Assembly (NCBI GenBank): GCA_018369555.1
Contig: JAGZCC010000002.1
Coordinates: forward strand, 1 to 64,000
Reading direction: 5' to 3'
Length of the DNA: 64,000 nt
DNA from: Thomasclavelia spiroformis
GTDB taxonomy: Bacteria; Bacillota_I; Bacilli_A; Erysipelotrichales; Coprobacillaceae
The notes beneath the pieces are model-generated. The model was not told the origin of the DNA, did not search any database, and saw only the letters and a program-made list of their open reading frames with translations. The position numbers and the translations under genes are program-made. How positions within the stretch are numbered: position 1 is the stretch's first letter; every line of letters starts with the position of its first letter. Shown here piece by piece: positions 11,411 through 21,001 of the stretch.

Positions 11411-11460
11411 AGGAAGATCAGAATTATTGAGTTTATCAATAATATCTGTTCCTCCTTTTT
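11411..11460 (+). terminator. Rho-independent terminator after GH92
   Basis: An imperfect hairpin: AGGAAGATCAGAATTATTGA (11411-11430) against TCAATAATATCTGTTCCTCC (11435-11454), then a T run. Confidence 0.75.
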
Positions 11461-11508
11461 GTATGCAAATTTTGTAAAAAAAATTACAATAATTGTAGAT
11501 GTAAATTT

Positions 11509-11569
11509 TGTAAAAAAACTTACATTTTATCTATCTTTTTTTAATAATTGCGATATGCTATATTATAGT
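11509..11569 (+). promoter_or_regulatory. Promoter of orphan RNA unit A
   Basis: The dyad TGTAAAAAAACTTACAT starts at 11509 and runs into TTATCTATCTT; the -10 TATAGT is at 11564-11569 within TATGCTATATTATAGT. Spacing from dyad start to -10 is 55 bases, identical to the copies at 5233 and 12031. Confidence 0.6.
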
Positions 11570-11575
11570 CAAGAA

Positions 11576-11973
11576 GGTGATAACGATATAAAATTGGAGA
11601 AGATAGTTGTTATATAAATAAATGTTTATAAAATTCTTGTTAAATATTTAATGGTGAAACAGTGACTCAGGCTCAAGAGTTTAAAACTTGAGTTATAATA
11701 ATCGAGGCTGATAAGTCATATTAAGTATTGTTTAAAAAGTAAATGAATATTTAGTTACAGAGATAAATAGCTATTATTTACTACACTAATATTTGGTGCT
11801 AATATGCAAGAAATTAAACTTGTATAGTTAGGAGTAGTAGAATGAATAATTTTAAATAAAATATATAATATTATAATAAATAAACCTTTCTTTCCTTTCG
11901 AAAATATAATTGATAAGTATTAGAAATTGTATTGAAGACTATTAATGATTTAAATTATTAATAGTCTTTTTTT
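11576..11973 (+). ncRNA. Candidate structured non-coding RNA A
   Basis: About 400 bases between a promoter (-10 at 11564) and a terminator (11937-11973), with no reading frame worth calling. It shows folding potential: GCTCAAG (11671-11677) pairs with CTTGAG (11687-11692), enclosed by TGACT (11663-11667) pairing with AGTCA (11714-11718). Near the 3' end is a pyrimidine tract, CCTTTCTTTCCTTTC (11885-11899), complementary to purine-rich ribosome sites. A degenerate gene remnant is the alternative, but the complete transcription unit and matching pair at 12098 argue for an RNA. This covers part of the gene-free stretch 11388-12793. Confidence 0.4.
11937..11973 (+). terminator. Terminator of RNA unit A
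   Basis: GACTATTAAT (11937-11946) pairs perfectly with ATTAATAGTC (11957-11966), followed by seven T. Confidence 0.85.
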
Positions 11974-12030
11974 AGAGGAGGGGGATAAAAAAATGTAAAA
12001 TAATTTTACATAAATTTTGTCTATAATTTA

Positions 12031-12091
12031 TGTAAAAAAACTTACATTTTATCTAACTTATTTTAATTAATATATTATGGTATATTATAGT
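12031..12091 (+). promoter_or_regulatory. Promoter of orphan RNA unit B
   Basis: The dyad TGTAAAAAAACTTACAT starts at 12031 and runs into TTATCTAACTT; the -10 TATAGT is at 12086-12091 within TATGGTATATTATAGT. The spacing is 55 bases, as in the other two copies. Confidence 0.6.
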
Positions 12092-12097
12092 TAAGAA

Positions 12098-12655
12098 AAA
12101 GATAAAGGGGTGATGAGATAAAAAGTACTATGATGTAAAATACACGCGATAAAAAAATACACATCATTAATTAACTATCTAAAATCATTAAATAAATTGC
12201 TAGATATAATGTGATAGATGGAAAACTGGTACAGTTTAACAAACTGTTTAACCGGTAAATTTTAAAAAATTTCTCTTTAATATTACTGTAATATGAAAAA
12301 TTAATTTGGCTTGATGAATTAGTATTTATAAATATTGCAGTAGATTCAATTGGTACAATTGTCAAAAATAATAACCAATGATATTTATTACTATTTAAAA
12401 TAATATATAACTATAAAAATTAATAGTACAACAAATCAATAATAATCTAAAATAAATATTAACTGGTTAGAAATTATAATATGATACACAATACTTAAAA
12501 TAAAACAATAGATAAAAATATTAAAAATACTTGATATAATAGTAAAAAAACTTTTCTTTCCTTTCCTATCGACATTTACAATAAATTAGTATTGAAAATA
12601 TAATTATCTATATGGTTTTAACTATTAGTAACAATAGGTTATTAATAGTTTTTTT
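12098..12655 (+). ncRNA. Candidate structured non-coding RNA B
   Basis: About 560 bases between the promoter at 12031-12091 and the terminator at 12620-12655, without a credible gene. A strong nested hairpin lies at 12225-12256: ACTGGT pairs with ACCGGT outside, and ACAGTTT pairs with AAACTGT around an AAC loop. The tract CTTTTCTTTCCTTTCC (12551-12566) matches the one in unit A and is followed by similar sequence (ATTAGTATTGAAA). The two units look like diverged tandem copies. No known RNA family was recognised. Confidence 0.4.
12620..12655 (+). terminator. Terminator of RNA unit B
   Basis: AACTATTAGTAAC (12620-12632) pairs with GTTATTAATAGTT (12638-12650) around a five-base loop, followed by T. 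Confidence 0.8.
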
Positions 12656-12698
12656 ATTTTATTTGATGATAATATTTTATTAAAATAATAAAAATATA

Positions 12699-12727
12699 TT
12701 GACAACAGATAATGTTTGATGCATAAT
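12699..12727 (+). promoter_or_regulatory. Promoter of the nitrogen-assimilation operon
   Basis: A consensus -35 TTGACA (12699-12704), a 17-base spacer and a -10 CATAAT (12722-12727). The leader to glnN is about 60 bases. Confidence 0.75.
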
Positions 12728-12793
12728 ACAAACAATAAGTAATAAATATTTATCATTAAGATATATATTTATCAATAAAAAGGGGGCAACTTA

Positions 12794-14890
12794 ATGAAAA
12801 AAGATATTACAAAATTATTTGGGGAATTGGTTTTTGATGAAGAAACGATGGAAAAAAGATTACCAAAAGACACATTTAAAGAATTACAAAAAACATTAAA
12901 AGAATCTAAACCATTAAATATTAAAATTGCTAATGCTGTAGCAAATGCAATGAAAGATTGGGCAATTGAACATGGGGTAACTCATTATACACATTGGTTT
13001 CAACCGATGACAGGGGTAACGGCAGAAAAACATGATAGCTTTATCAATGTTAAGAAAAACGGAAAAATGATTTTAGAATTTTCTGGAAAAGAGTTAATCA
13101 AAGGTGAACCTGATGCTTCATCATTTCCAAACGGAGGATTAAGAGCAACCTTTGAAGCTCGTGGTTATACAGCATGGGATCCTACATCATATGCATTTAT
13201 TAAAAATAATGTGTTATGTATTCCAACAGCATTTTGTTCATATTCTGGTCATGCTTTGGATAAAAAAACACCATTATTAAGAAGTATGGAAGCAATTCAA
13301 AAACAAGCAATGCGAATTTTAAAATTGTTTGGAAATAATGATGTTGTTTCTGTTAAAACAACAGTGGGACCAGAACAAGAATATTTTTTAGTCGATAAAA
13401 AATATTATGAACAAAGAAAAGATTTAATTTATACAGGACGTACTTTATTTGGTGCACCATCACCAAAAGGGCAAGAAATGGAAGATCATTATTTTGGAAC
13501 AATTAAATCAAGAGTACAAGCATTTATGAATGACTTAAATGTTGAATTGTGGAAATTAGGTATTTTTGCTAAAACTGAACATAATGAGGTAGCACCGGCT
13601 CAGCATGAATTAGCACCAATTTTTTCAACAACTAATATTGCAACAGATCATAATCAATTAATAATGGAGTTGATTCAACGTACTGCTAAAAAACATGATC
13701 TAGTAGCTTTACTACATGAAAAACCATTTGCAGGAATCAATGGCAGTGGGAAACATAATAACTGGTCAATTTCTACAGATTCTGGTGTTAATTTATTAGA
13801 ACCAGGAGAAACTCCATATGAAAATGCACAATTTTTATTATTCTTATGTGCAATTTTAAAAGCGGCTGATGAGCATCAAGATTTATTAAGATTATCAGTT
13901 GCTACAGCTGGAAATGATCATCGTTTGGGTGCAAATGAAGCACCACCAGCAATTATTTCTGTATTTTTAGGTGATGAATTAACAGAAATCTTAGAAGCAA
14001 TTGAAGAAGATCGAGCATACGATGGAAAAGTTAAGGAATTAATGAAAATAGGGGCACATGTATTACCTAAGTTTACAAAAGATGCAACTGATCGTAATCG
14101 TACTTCCCCATTTGCTTTTACTGGTAATAAATTTGAGTTTAGGATGCCAGGTTCTAGTTCTTCGATTGCAGGATGTAATATTGTTTTAAATACTGTAATT
14201 GCTGATGAATTAAAAGAATTTGCAGATATTTTAGAAAATAGTAATGATTTTTCATCTGCATTACATGAATTGATTCAAAAGACAATTAAGGAACATAAAA
14301 GAATTATTTTTAATGGAAATGGATATGATCAAGCATGGATTGAAGAAGCTAAAAAACGTGGTTTATTAAATTTAAAAACTACTCCTGATGCTTTACCATA
14401 TTTTATTAAAGAAGAAAACCGTGAATTATTTAAAAGACATCATGTTTTTGATGATGAAGAAATTTATTCACGTTATGAAATCTTAATGGAAGAATATGTC
14501 AAAATATTAAATATTGAAGCTTTAACAATGGTAAATATGTCAAAAAAAGAAATCTTACCAGCAATAAGTAATTACACTAAACAACTTGCAGATACAATTT
14601 TATCAAAACAACAAGTATTACCAACTAATAAAAGTTTATATGAACAAGAAATTCTTGAACAAACTACAATATTACTAAATCAAGCCTATGAAACAACATT
14701 AAAATTAGAAGAAAATCTAAAACAAGCACAAGAAATAGATGATTTTGAAAAACAAGCATTATTTTATAAAGATAATATTATTATCAAAATGAATGAATTA
14801 AGAGTTGCTTGTGATAAATTAGAAACTTTAACTGATGAAAAATTATGGCCATTTCCAACATACGGAAAATTATTGTTTGGTATTTTATAA
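12794..14890 (+). CDS. glnN: Glutamine synthetase type III
   Basis: At 698 residues it has the length of type III (GlnN) glutamine synthetases, which make glutamine from glutamate, ammonia and ATP and are about 250 residues longer than type I. Type III marks are seen: VTHYTHWFQPMTG, SSFPNGGLRATFEARGYTAWDP, VGPEQEYFLVD, and the catalytic-core segment NEVAPAQHELAPIF followed by GINGSGKHNNWS. The C-terminal 150 residues are helical. The start ATG follows AGGGGGC. It is first in an operon with asnB, gltB and gltD (14 bases to asnB), so nitrogen captured here feeds glutamate and asparagine synthesis. The promoter is at 12699-12727. Confidence 0.96.
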   Translation: MKKDITKLFGELVFDEETMEKRLPKDTFKELQKTLKESKPLNIKIANAVANAMKDWAIEHGVTHYTHWFQPMTGVTAEKHDSFINVKKNGKMILEFSGKELIKGEPDASSFPNGGLRATFEARGYTAWDPTSYAFIKNNVLCIPTAFCSYSGHALDKKTPLLRSMEAIQKQAMRILKLFGNNDVVSVKTTVGPEQEYFLVDKKYYEQRKDLIYTGRTLFGAPSPKGQEMEDHYFGTIKSRVQAFMNDLNVELWKLGIFAKTEHNEVAPAQHELAPIFSTTNIATDHNQLIMELIQRTAKKHDLVALLHEKPFAGINGSGKHNNWSISTDSGVNLLEPGETPYENAQFLLFLCAILKAADEHQDLLRLSVATAGNDHRLGANEAPPAIISVFLGDELTEILEAIEEDRAYDGKVKELMKIGAHVLPKFTKDATDRNRTSPFAFTGNKFEFRMPGSSSSIAGCNIVLNTVIADELKEFADILENSNDFSSALHELIQKTIKEHKRIIFNGNGYDQAWIEEAKKRGLLNLKTTPDALPYFIKEENRELFKRHHVFDDEEIYSRYEILMEEYVKILNIEALTMVNMSKKEILPAISNYTKQLADTILSKQQVLPTNKSLYEQEILEQTTILLNQAYETTLKLEENLKQAQEIDDFEKQALFYKDNIIIKMNELRVACDKLETLTDEKLWPFPTYGKLLFGIL

Positions 14891-14904
14891 GAGGGGGAAA
14901 TTAT

Positions 14905-16485
14905 ATGTGTTCAATAATGGGCTATTATGGCAAGTGTATATCACATGAAGAATTCTTGAAAGGGTTCAATCAGACCCTTTCAAGAGGGCCTGATGCTACT
15001 AAAGTTGTTGAAATAGATCAATGTGTGTTGGGATTTCATCGCTTATCGATTATGGGAATTGATCAAAGAGGGATGCAACCTTTTAAATATAAAAATAATT
15101 ATCTTGTTTGTAATGGGGAAATTTATAGATTTCGTAAAATTAAAGAGGAGTTAATAAAAAAAGGAATTAATTTTAGTAGCGAAAGTGATTGTGAAATATT
15201 ACTACCATTTTATGAACAAAAAGGTGTAGAAATGTTTAAAGAGCTTGACGGCGAGTTTGCATTAATTATTTATGAAGAAAATTCTAAACAATTAATTGCT
15301 GCAAGAGATCCAATTGGAATTAGACCACTATTTTATGGGTATGATAAAGATAAGCAAATTATTTTTGCATCTGAAGCTAAAAACTTAGTTGGATTATGTG
15401 ATAAAATCTATCCTTTTCCTCCAGGACACTATTATAAAGATGGCCAATTTATTTGTTACTTAGATATAACTAAAGTAACAAAATGTTATCAAGATGATAT
15501 AGATACAGTTTGTACTAATATTCATGATTTATTAATAGCGGGAATAAAAAAACGTTTGGATGCTGATGTACCAATTGGTTTTTTATTAAGCGGAGGATTA
15601 GATTCATCATTAGTATGTGCAGTTTCATCAAAACTTTTAAATAAACCAATTCATACTTTTGCAATTGGAATGAGCGAAGATGCGATTGATTTAAAATATG
15701 CTCGTGAAGTCGCAAATTATATCAACAGCAAACACACCGAAGTAATTATTACCAAAGAAGATGTTATTAACTCCTTAGAAACAGTTATTTCAATATTAGG
15801 TACTTATGATATTACAACAATTCGTGCTTCGATAGGGATGTATCTTATTTGTAAATATATTCATGAACATACAGATATTCGTGTATTGTTAACCGGTGAA
15901 GTTTCTGATGAATTATTTGGATATAAGTATACTGACTTTGCCCCGGATGCTAAGGCTTTTTTAAATGAAGCTAAAAAACGAGTTAGTGAATTATATATGT
16001 ATGATGTTTTAAGAGCAGATCGTTGTATTAGTGTTAATTCACTTGAAGCAAGGGTTCCTTTTGGTGATTTGGCTTTTGTTAAATATGTTATGCATATTGA
16101 TCCACACATGAAAATGAATGTTTATGGTAAAGGGAAATATTTATTAAGACGAGCTTTTGATAAAGGATATTTACCAAGACATATTTTAATGAGAGAAAAG
16201 GCGGCTTTTTCCGATGCTGTTGGTCATTCGTTAAGCGATGAATTAAAACGTTATGCTAATTTAAAATATACAGATCAAGAGTTTGAAGAAAAAAAGAAAC
16301 GGTATCAAGATATTGAGCCATTTACAAAAGAAGCATTATTATATCGAGAAATATTTGAAAAATATTATCCTCATCAAGTCCATATGATTAAAGACTATTG
16401 GATGCCAAATAAAAAGTGGCCAGGATGTACAGTTGATGACCCATCAGCTAGAGTACTTTCTAATTATGGGGATAGTGGGAAATAG
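14905..16485 (+). CDS. asnB: Asparagine synthase (glutamine-hydrolysing)
   Basis: 526 residues, close to the family length. The start at ATG 14905 is set by GAGGGGG just upstream and by the need for Cys2: the protein begins MCSIMGYYG, and the exposed Cys is the nucleophile of class II glutamine amidotransferases. The N-terminal domain (to about 190) shows LSRGPD, GFHRLSIMG, CNGEIYRF and RDPIGIRPLFYG. The synthetase domain starts with the pyrophosphate loop SGGLDSS at 229-235. It converts aspartate plus glutamine to asparagine with ATP. It sits between glnN and gltB, 13 bases before gltB, in a single operon that uses the glutamine made by GlnN. MCSI in place of the usual MCGI is a small deviation. 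Confidence 0.93.
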   Translation: MCSIMGYYGKCISHEEFLKGFNQTLSRGPDATKVVEIDQCVLGFHRLSIMGIDQRGMQPFKYKNNYLVCNGEIYRFRKIKEELIKKGINFSSESDCEILLPFYEQKGVEMFKELDGEFALIIYEENSKQLIAARDPIGIRPLFYGYDKDKQIIFASEAKNLVGLCDKIYPFPPGHYYKDGQFICYLDITKVTKCYQDDIDTVCTNIHDLLIAGIKKRLDADVPIGFLLSGGLDSSLVCAVSSKLLNKPIHTFAIGMSEDAIDLKYAREVANYINSKHTEVIITKEDVINSLETVISILGTYDITTIRASIGMYLICKYIHEHTDIRVLLTGEVSDELFGYKYTDFAPDAKAFLNEAKKRVSELYMYDVLRADRCISVNSLEARVPFGDLAFVKYVMHIDPHMKMNVYGKGKYLLRRAFDKGYLPRHILMREKAAFSDAVGHSLSDELKRYANLKYTDQEFEEKKKRYQDIEPFTKEALLYREIFEKYYPHQVHMIKDYWMPNKKWPGCTVDDPSARVLSNYGDSGK

Positions 16486-16498
16486 AAAGGTTGAGATT

Positions 16499-19400
16499 AT
16501 GGAAGATAGAAATCTAAAGATGCAATTGCTAAATGAACATGATGCTTGTGGAATTGGTGCAGTTGTAAACATAGATGGAAGAAAGGATTATACAGTTGTT
16601 GATCGAGCTTTACAAATTGTCGAGAAATTGGAACATCGAGCAGGAAAAGATGCTAGTGGTAAAGTTGGTGATGGAGTAGGAATTCTTCTTCAAATTTCTC
16701 ATCATTTTTTTAAAAAAGTTACTGCTTTACAAAATATAAATTTAAATGATGAAAATAATTATGGAATTGGGATGTTCTTTTTACCTCAAGATGAAGTTAA
16801 AAGGAATATTGCACTTAAAATATTTGAAGATATTGTAAAAAATAAAGAAGTAAAATTTTTGGGATGGCGTAATGTTCCTTATCATGATGAAATACTTGGT
16901 CAAAATGCTAAAGAGTGTATGCCTTATATAATGCAATGTTTTGTTGAAAGACCTAAACAGATTGAAAAAGACATCGAGTTTGAACGCTTATTATATAAAA
17001 TTAGACGTGAATTCGAACAATTAAATCTAGAAACATATATTTGTTCTTTGTCAGCTAAAACAATTGTCTATAAAGGGATGTTTTTAGTTGAACAATTACG
17101 ATTATTTTATGATGATTTACAAGATCATGATTATCATAGTGCAATTGCTCTTGTACATTCTCGTTTTTCTACTAATACTACACCTAGTTGGCAAAGAGCA
17201 CATCCAAATCGAATGATTGCTCATAACGGGGAAATTAATACTATTCATGGTAATAGTCATCGTATGTTAGCACGTAAAGATATTTTAAAATCTCAATTCT
17301 ATGATGATCAATATTCGATTGTTAATATTCAAGGCTCAGATTCTGCAATTTTAGATAATGCTTTAGAGTATTTATATATAAATGGAATACCTTTAGAAAA
17401 AGCAATAATGCTAATGATTCCAGAACCATGGAAAAATGAAGAAATAGCTCAAGATAAAAAAGACTTTTATCACTATTATGCGACAATGATGGAACCTTGG
17501 GATGGACCAGCTGCAATTTTATTTTCTGATGGAAATAAAATGGGAGCAATTTTAGATCGAAATGGTTTAAGACCAGCTCGTTATTATATCTTAGATGATC
17601 AAACTTTAATTTTATCTTCAGAAGTAGGAGTATTAGATATTCCTGAAGAAAAAATCATTTGTAAAAATAGATTAGAGCCTGGAAAGATGCTTTTAGTAGA
17701 TACTATAAATAAAAAAATTATTAGTGATGAAGAATGTAAAAATTTATATGCTAAAAAACAACCATATGGAAAATGGCTAAATTCATATTTATTGCATTTA
17801 AAAAACTTAACAGTACATAATAAAGCATCATATCTTGATCAAAATCAAAGAGATATTTTATATAAAGTTTTTGGTTATACTTATGAAGATGTTAAAGATA
17901 TTATTTTACCAATGGCACAAAACAAAAAAGAATCATTAGCAGCTATGGGAACTGATATACCATTAGCTATGTTAAGTAAGTGTCATCCTCGTTTATTTCA
18001 TTATTTTAAACAACAATTTGCTCAAGTAACTAATCCACCAATTGATGCATTAAGAGAAGATGTTGTAGTAGATACGACTGTATATTTAGGATCACAAGGT
18101 AATTTATTGCAAGATCAAGCTAAAAACTGTCAAGTTTTAGAAATTAATAATCCTATTCTTGATCGATTAGATATTGATAAAATAAAACAATTAAATCAAG
18201 AAGGTTTTTGTAGTAAAGTAATCTCGCTATCATTTTCAAAGAAAATAACATTACAAAAGGCATTAGATGATTTGTTTGTAAAATGTGACAAAGCATATAT
18301 AGATGGTGTTAATATCTTTATTTTATCCGATCGAGATGTTGCTTATGATCAACTCATTATTCCTTCGTTACTTGCAGTTTCTGCTCTAGAACATCATTTT
18401 ATCAATACTAAAAAAGAAACTAATGTATCAATTGTTTTAGAAAGTGGTGAACCTCGAGATGTGCATCAATTTGCATGTTTATTAGGATATGGGGCTAAAG
18501 CAATTTATCCATATTTAGCTCATGAATGTATCCATGAAATGATTCAAGAAAATATTTTGGAAAAAGAAGAAAATCAAGCAATTGAAGATTATAATCAGGC
18601 AATAGTTCATGGAGTTGTAAAGATTGCATCTAAAATGGGAATATCAACTTTACAATCATATCAATCAGCTCAAATTTTTGAAACAGTTGGAATTAAACAA
18701 GAAGTAATTGATAAATATTTTACTAATACTATCAATTGTATTGGAAAAATCGGTTTAGAAGAAATCGAAGCAGATATTCGCTATTATCATAATTATGCTT
18801 ACGATTCTTCAAAACTATCAACTTTTGCTTCATTAAACAGTTTAGGATTTCATAAATATCGTAAAGGAAAAGATAAAGAAATTCATTTATATAATCCTGA
18901 AACAATAGTTATGCTCCAAAGGGCTACTCAAAATAATGATTATGAATTATTTAAATTATATTCAAAACAACTAAATCAACAAGATAAACCATATACAATT
19001 AGACAACTTTTAGATTTTGATTTTTCAAAAAGAAAAGCAATATCTATAGATGAAGTAGAAAGTATTGAATCAATTGTAAAAAGATTCAAAACCGGAGCTA
19101 TGTCATATGGTTCAATTTCAAAAGAAGCACATGAATGCATGGCTATTGCCATGAATAAATTAGGTGGAAAATCAAATTCTGGTGAAGGTGGTGAAGAAAT
19201 AGAACGCCTTTATGGAAAAGCTAATAGTGCAATTAAACAAGTTGCTAGCGGTCGTTTTGGAGTAACTAGTGAATATCTTGTAAGTGCAAAAGAAATTCAA
19301 ATAAAAATGGCACAAGGAGCAAAGCCAGGTGAGGGTGGACATTTACCAGGAAAAAAAGTCTATCCTTGGATTGCTAAAACACGATATTCAACACCCGGAG

Positions 19401-21001
19401 TATCTTTAATCTCACCACCACCACATCATGATATTTATTCAATTGAAGATTTAGCACAACTAATTTATGATTTAAAAAACGCTAATCGTGAGGCACGAAT
19501 TTCAGTTAAATTAGTTTCTAAAAATGGTGTAGGTACAGTAGCTTGTGGAGTAGCAAAAGCAGGAGCTGAAGTTATTTTAATTTCAGGATATGATGGAGGA
19601 ACCGGAGCAGCAAATCAAAGTTCAATTCACCATGCTGGATTACCTTGGGAAATTGGTTTATTACAAACCCATCAGACATTAGTAGAAAATAATTTACGAA
19701 CACGAGTGGTATTAGAAACTGATGGAAAATTAATGACGGGTCGTGATGTTGCAATTGCAACATTATTAGGAGCTGAGGAATTTGGTTTTGCTACTGCACC
19801 ACTAGTTACCATGGGATGTATCATGATGCGAGTTTGTAATTTAGATACTTGTCCAGTTGGCATTGCAACTCAAAACAAAGAGCTTAGAAAAAGATTTAAA
19901 GGTAAACCGGAATATGTAATGAATTTCATGATTTTTATAGCTAGTGAGTTACGAGAAATTATGGCTAGTCTTGGTTTTAGAACAATTGAAGAAATGGTTG
20001 GTCATCTTGATTGTTTAAAAGTTAAAGATAAGATTGGTCAAGATATTGATTTAAAAGCAATTTTAAATCAAAAAGCTTATCCTGTTCATTTTAAAAAACA
20101 AGATATTTATCAATTTGAATTAGAAAATAAATTAGATATGAAAGAAATCTTACCACGTTTTAAAGATGCATTGAATAGAGGGACAAAACATCAAGAAACA
20201 ATTCATGTTTCTAGTCTTGATCGAAGTGTTGGAACACTATTTGGTAGTGAGGTTACTAAAAAATATCAGCAAAAACTAAACGATGATACTTTTACCATTA
20301 ATTGTATCGGTGGTGCCGGTCAATCATTTGGAGCATTTTTACCTAAAGGAATTACGATGAATTTAGTGGGTGATGCCAATGATTATTTTGGAAAAGGTTT
20401 ATCAGGAGGGCATTTAGCGATATATCCTAATTCTAAAGCTAAATATAATAGTCATGATAATGTAATTATAGGAAATGTAGCTTTATATGGGGCAACATCT
20501 GGTGAGGTTTATGTAAATGGTCTTGCCGGAGAGCGATTTGCGGTAAGAAATTCTGGAGCAATTGCAATTGTAGAAGGGTGTGGAGATCATGGTTTAGAAT
20601 ATATGACAGGTGGAAAAGTTGTAATTCTTGGTAAAACAGGTAAAAATTTAGCAGCCGGAATGAGCGGAGGAATTGCATATGTTTTAGATCAGGATAACGA
20701 TTTAGATAAACGGTTAAATAAAGAAATGGTCTTGATGGAAGAAGTTACTAATAGTCAAGATCAAGCAGAATTATATGATTTGATTAATAAACACTTTAAG
20801 GCAACAGCTTCATCTTTTGCTAAAACAATCTTAAATGACTATGCAAATTGGTTGCCTTGTTTTAAAAAGCTTGTACCAAAAGATTATCAAAAAATTATGA
20901 CAATAATCAAAGAATATGAAGATAGAGGCTATCCACTTGAAGTAGCAAAACTTGAAGCGTTCAATAGAATTCACGGAATAAAGGAGGAATATCATGGCTA
21001 A
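16499..21001 (+). CDS. gltB: Glutamate synthase large (alpha) subunit
   Basis: 1500 residues, the normal length. The start chosen is ATG 16499, behind GAAAGG; it gives a 16-residue propeptide before Cys17 (HDACGIGAV), the amidotransferase nucleophile. In order: amidotransferase (17 to about 420, with VHSRFSTNTTPSW and NGEINT), central domain, FMN/2-oxoglutarate synthase domain (about 830-1200, with GAMSYGSISKEAHE, GEGGEE and SGYDGGTGA), the 3Fe-4S cysteines in CIMMRVCNLDTC near 1107, and the GXGXG beta-helix at the C-terminus. With GltD it makes two glutamates from glutamine and 2-oxoglutarate. Its last 8 bases overlap gltD, so translation is probably coupled. Confidence 0.96.
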   Translation: MEDRNLKMQLLNEHDACGIGAVVNIDGRKDYTVVDRALQIVEKLEHRAGKDASGKVGDGVGILLQISHHFFKKVTALQNINLNDENNYGIGMFFLPQDEVKRNIALKIFEDIVKNKEVKFLGWRNVPYHDEILGQNAKECMPYIMQCFVERPKQIEKDIEFERLLYKIRREFEQLNLETYICSLSAKTIVYKGMFLVEQLRLFYDDLQDHDYHSAIALVHSRFSTNTTPSWQRAHPNRMIAHNGEINTIHGNSHRMLARKDILKSQFYDDQYSIVNIQGSDSAILDNALEYLYINGIPLEKAIMLMIPEPWKNEEIAQDKKDFYHYYATMMEPWDGPAAILFSDGNKMGAILDRNGLRPARYYILDDQTLILSSEVGVLDIPEEKIICKNRLEPGKMLLVDTINKKIISDEECKNLYAKKQPYGKWLNSYLLHLKNLTVHNKASYLDQNQRDILYKVFGYTYEDVKDIILPMAQNKKESLAAMGTDIPLAMLSKCHPRLFHYFKQQFAQVTNPPIDALREDVVVDTTVYLGSQGNLLQDQAKNCQVLEINNPILDRLDIDKIKQLNQEGFCSKVISLSFSKKITLQKALDDLFVKCDKAYIDGVNIFILSDRDVAYDQLIIPSLLAVSALEHHFINTKKETNVSIVLESGEPRDVHQFACLLGYGAKAIYPYLAHECIHEMIQENILEKEENQAIEDYNQAIVHGVVKIASKMGISTLQSYQSAQIFETVGIKQEVIDKYFTNTINCIGKIGLEEIEADIRYYHNYAYDSSKLSTFASLNSLGFHKYRKGKDKEIHLYNPETIVMLQRATQNNDYELFKLYSKQLNQQDKPYTIRQLLDFDFSKRKAISIDEVESIESIVKRFKTGAMSYGSISKEAHECMAIAMNKLGGKSNSGEGGEEIERLYGKANSAIKQVASGRFGVTSEYLVSAKEIQIKMAQGAKPGEGGHLPGKKVYPWIAKTRYSTPGVSLISPPPHHDIYSIEDLAQLIYDLKNANREARISVKLVSKNGVGTVACGVAKAGAEVILISGYDGGTGAANQSSIHHAGLPWEIGLLQTHQTLVENNLRTRVVLETDGKLMTGRDVAIATLLGAEEFGFATAPLVTMGCIMMRVCNLDTCPVGIATQNKELRKRFKGKPEYVMNFMIFIASELREIMASLGFRTIEEMVGHLDCLKVKDKIGQDIDLKAILNQKAYPVHFKKQDIYQFELENKLDMKEILPRFKDALNRGTKHQETIHVSSLDRSVGTLFGSEVTKKYQQKLNDDTFTINCIGGAGQSFGAFLPKGITMNLVGDANDYFGKGLSGGHLAIYPNSKAKYNSHDNVIIGNVALYGATSGEVYVNGLAGERFAVRNSGAIAIVEGCGDHGLEYMTGGKVVILGKTGKNLAAGMSGGIAYVLDQDNDLDKRLNKEMVLMEEVTNSQDQAELYDLINKHFKATASSFAKTILNDYANWLPCFKKLVPKDYQKIMTIIKEYEDRGYPLEVAKLEAFNRIHGIKEEYHG

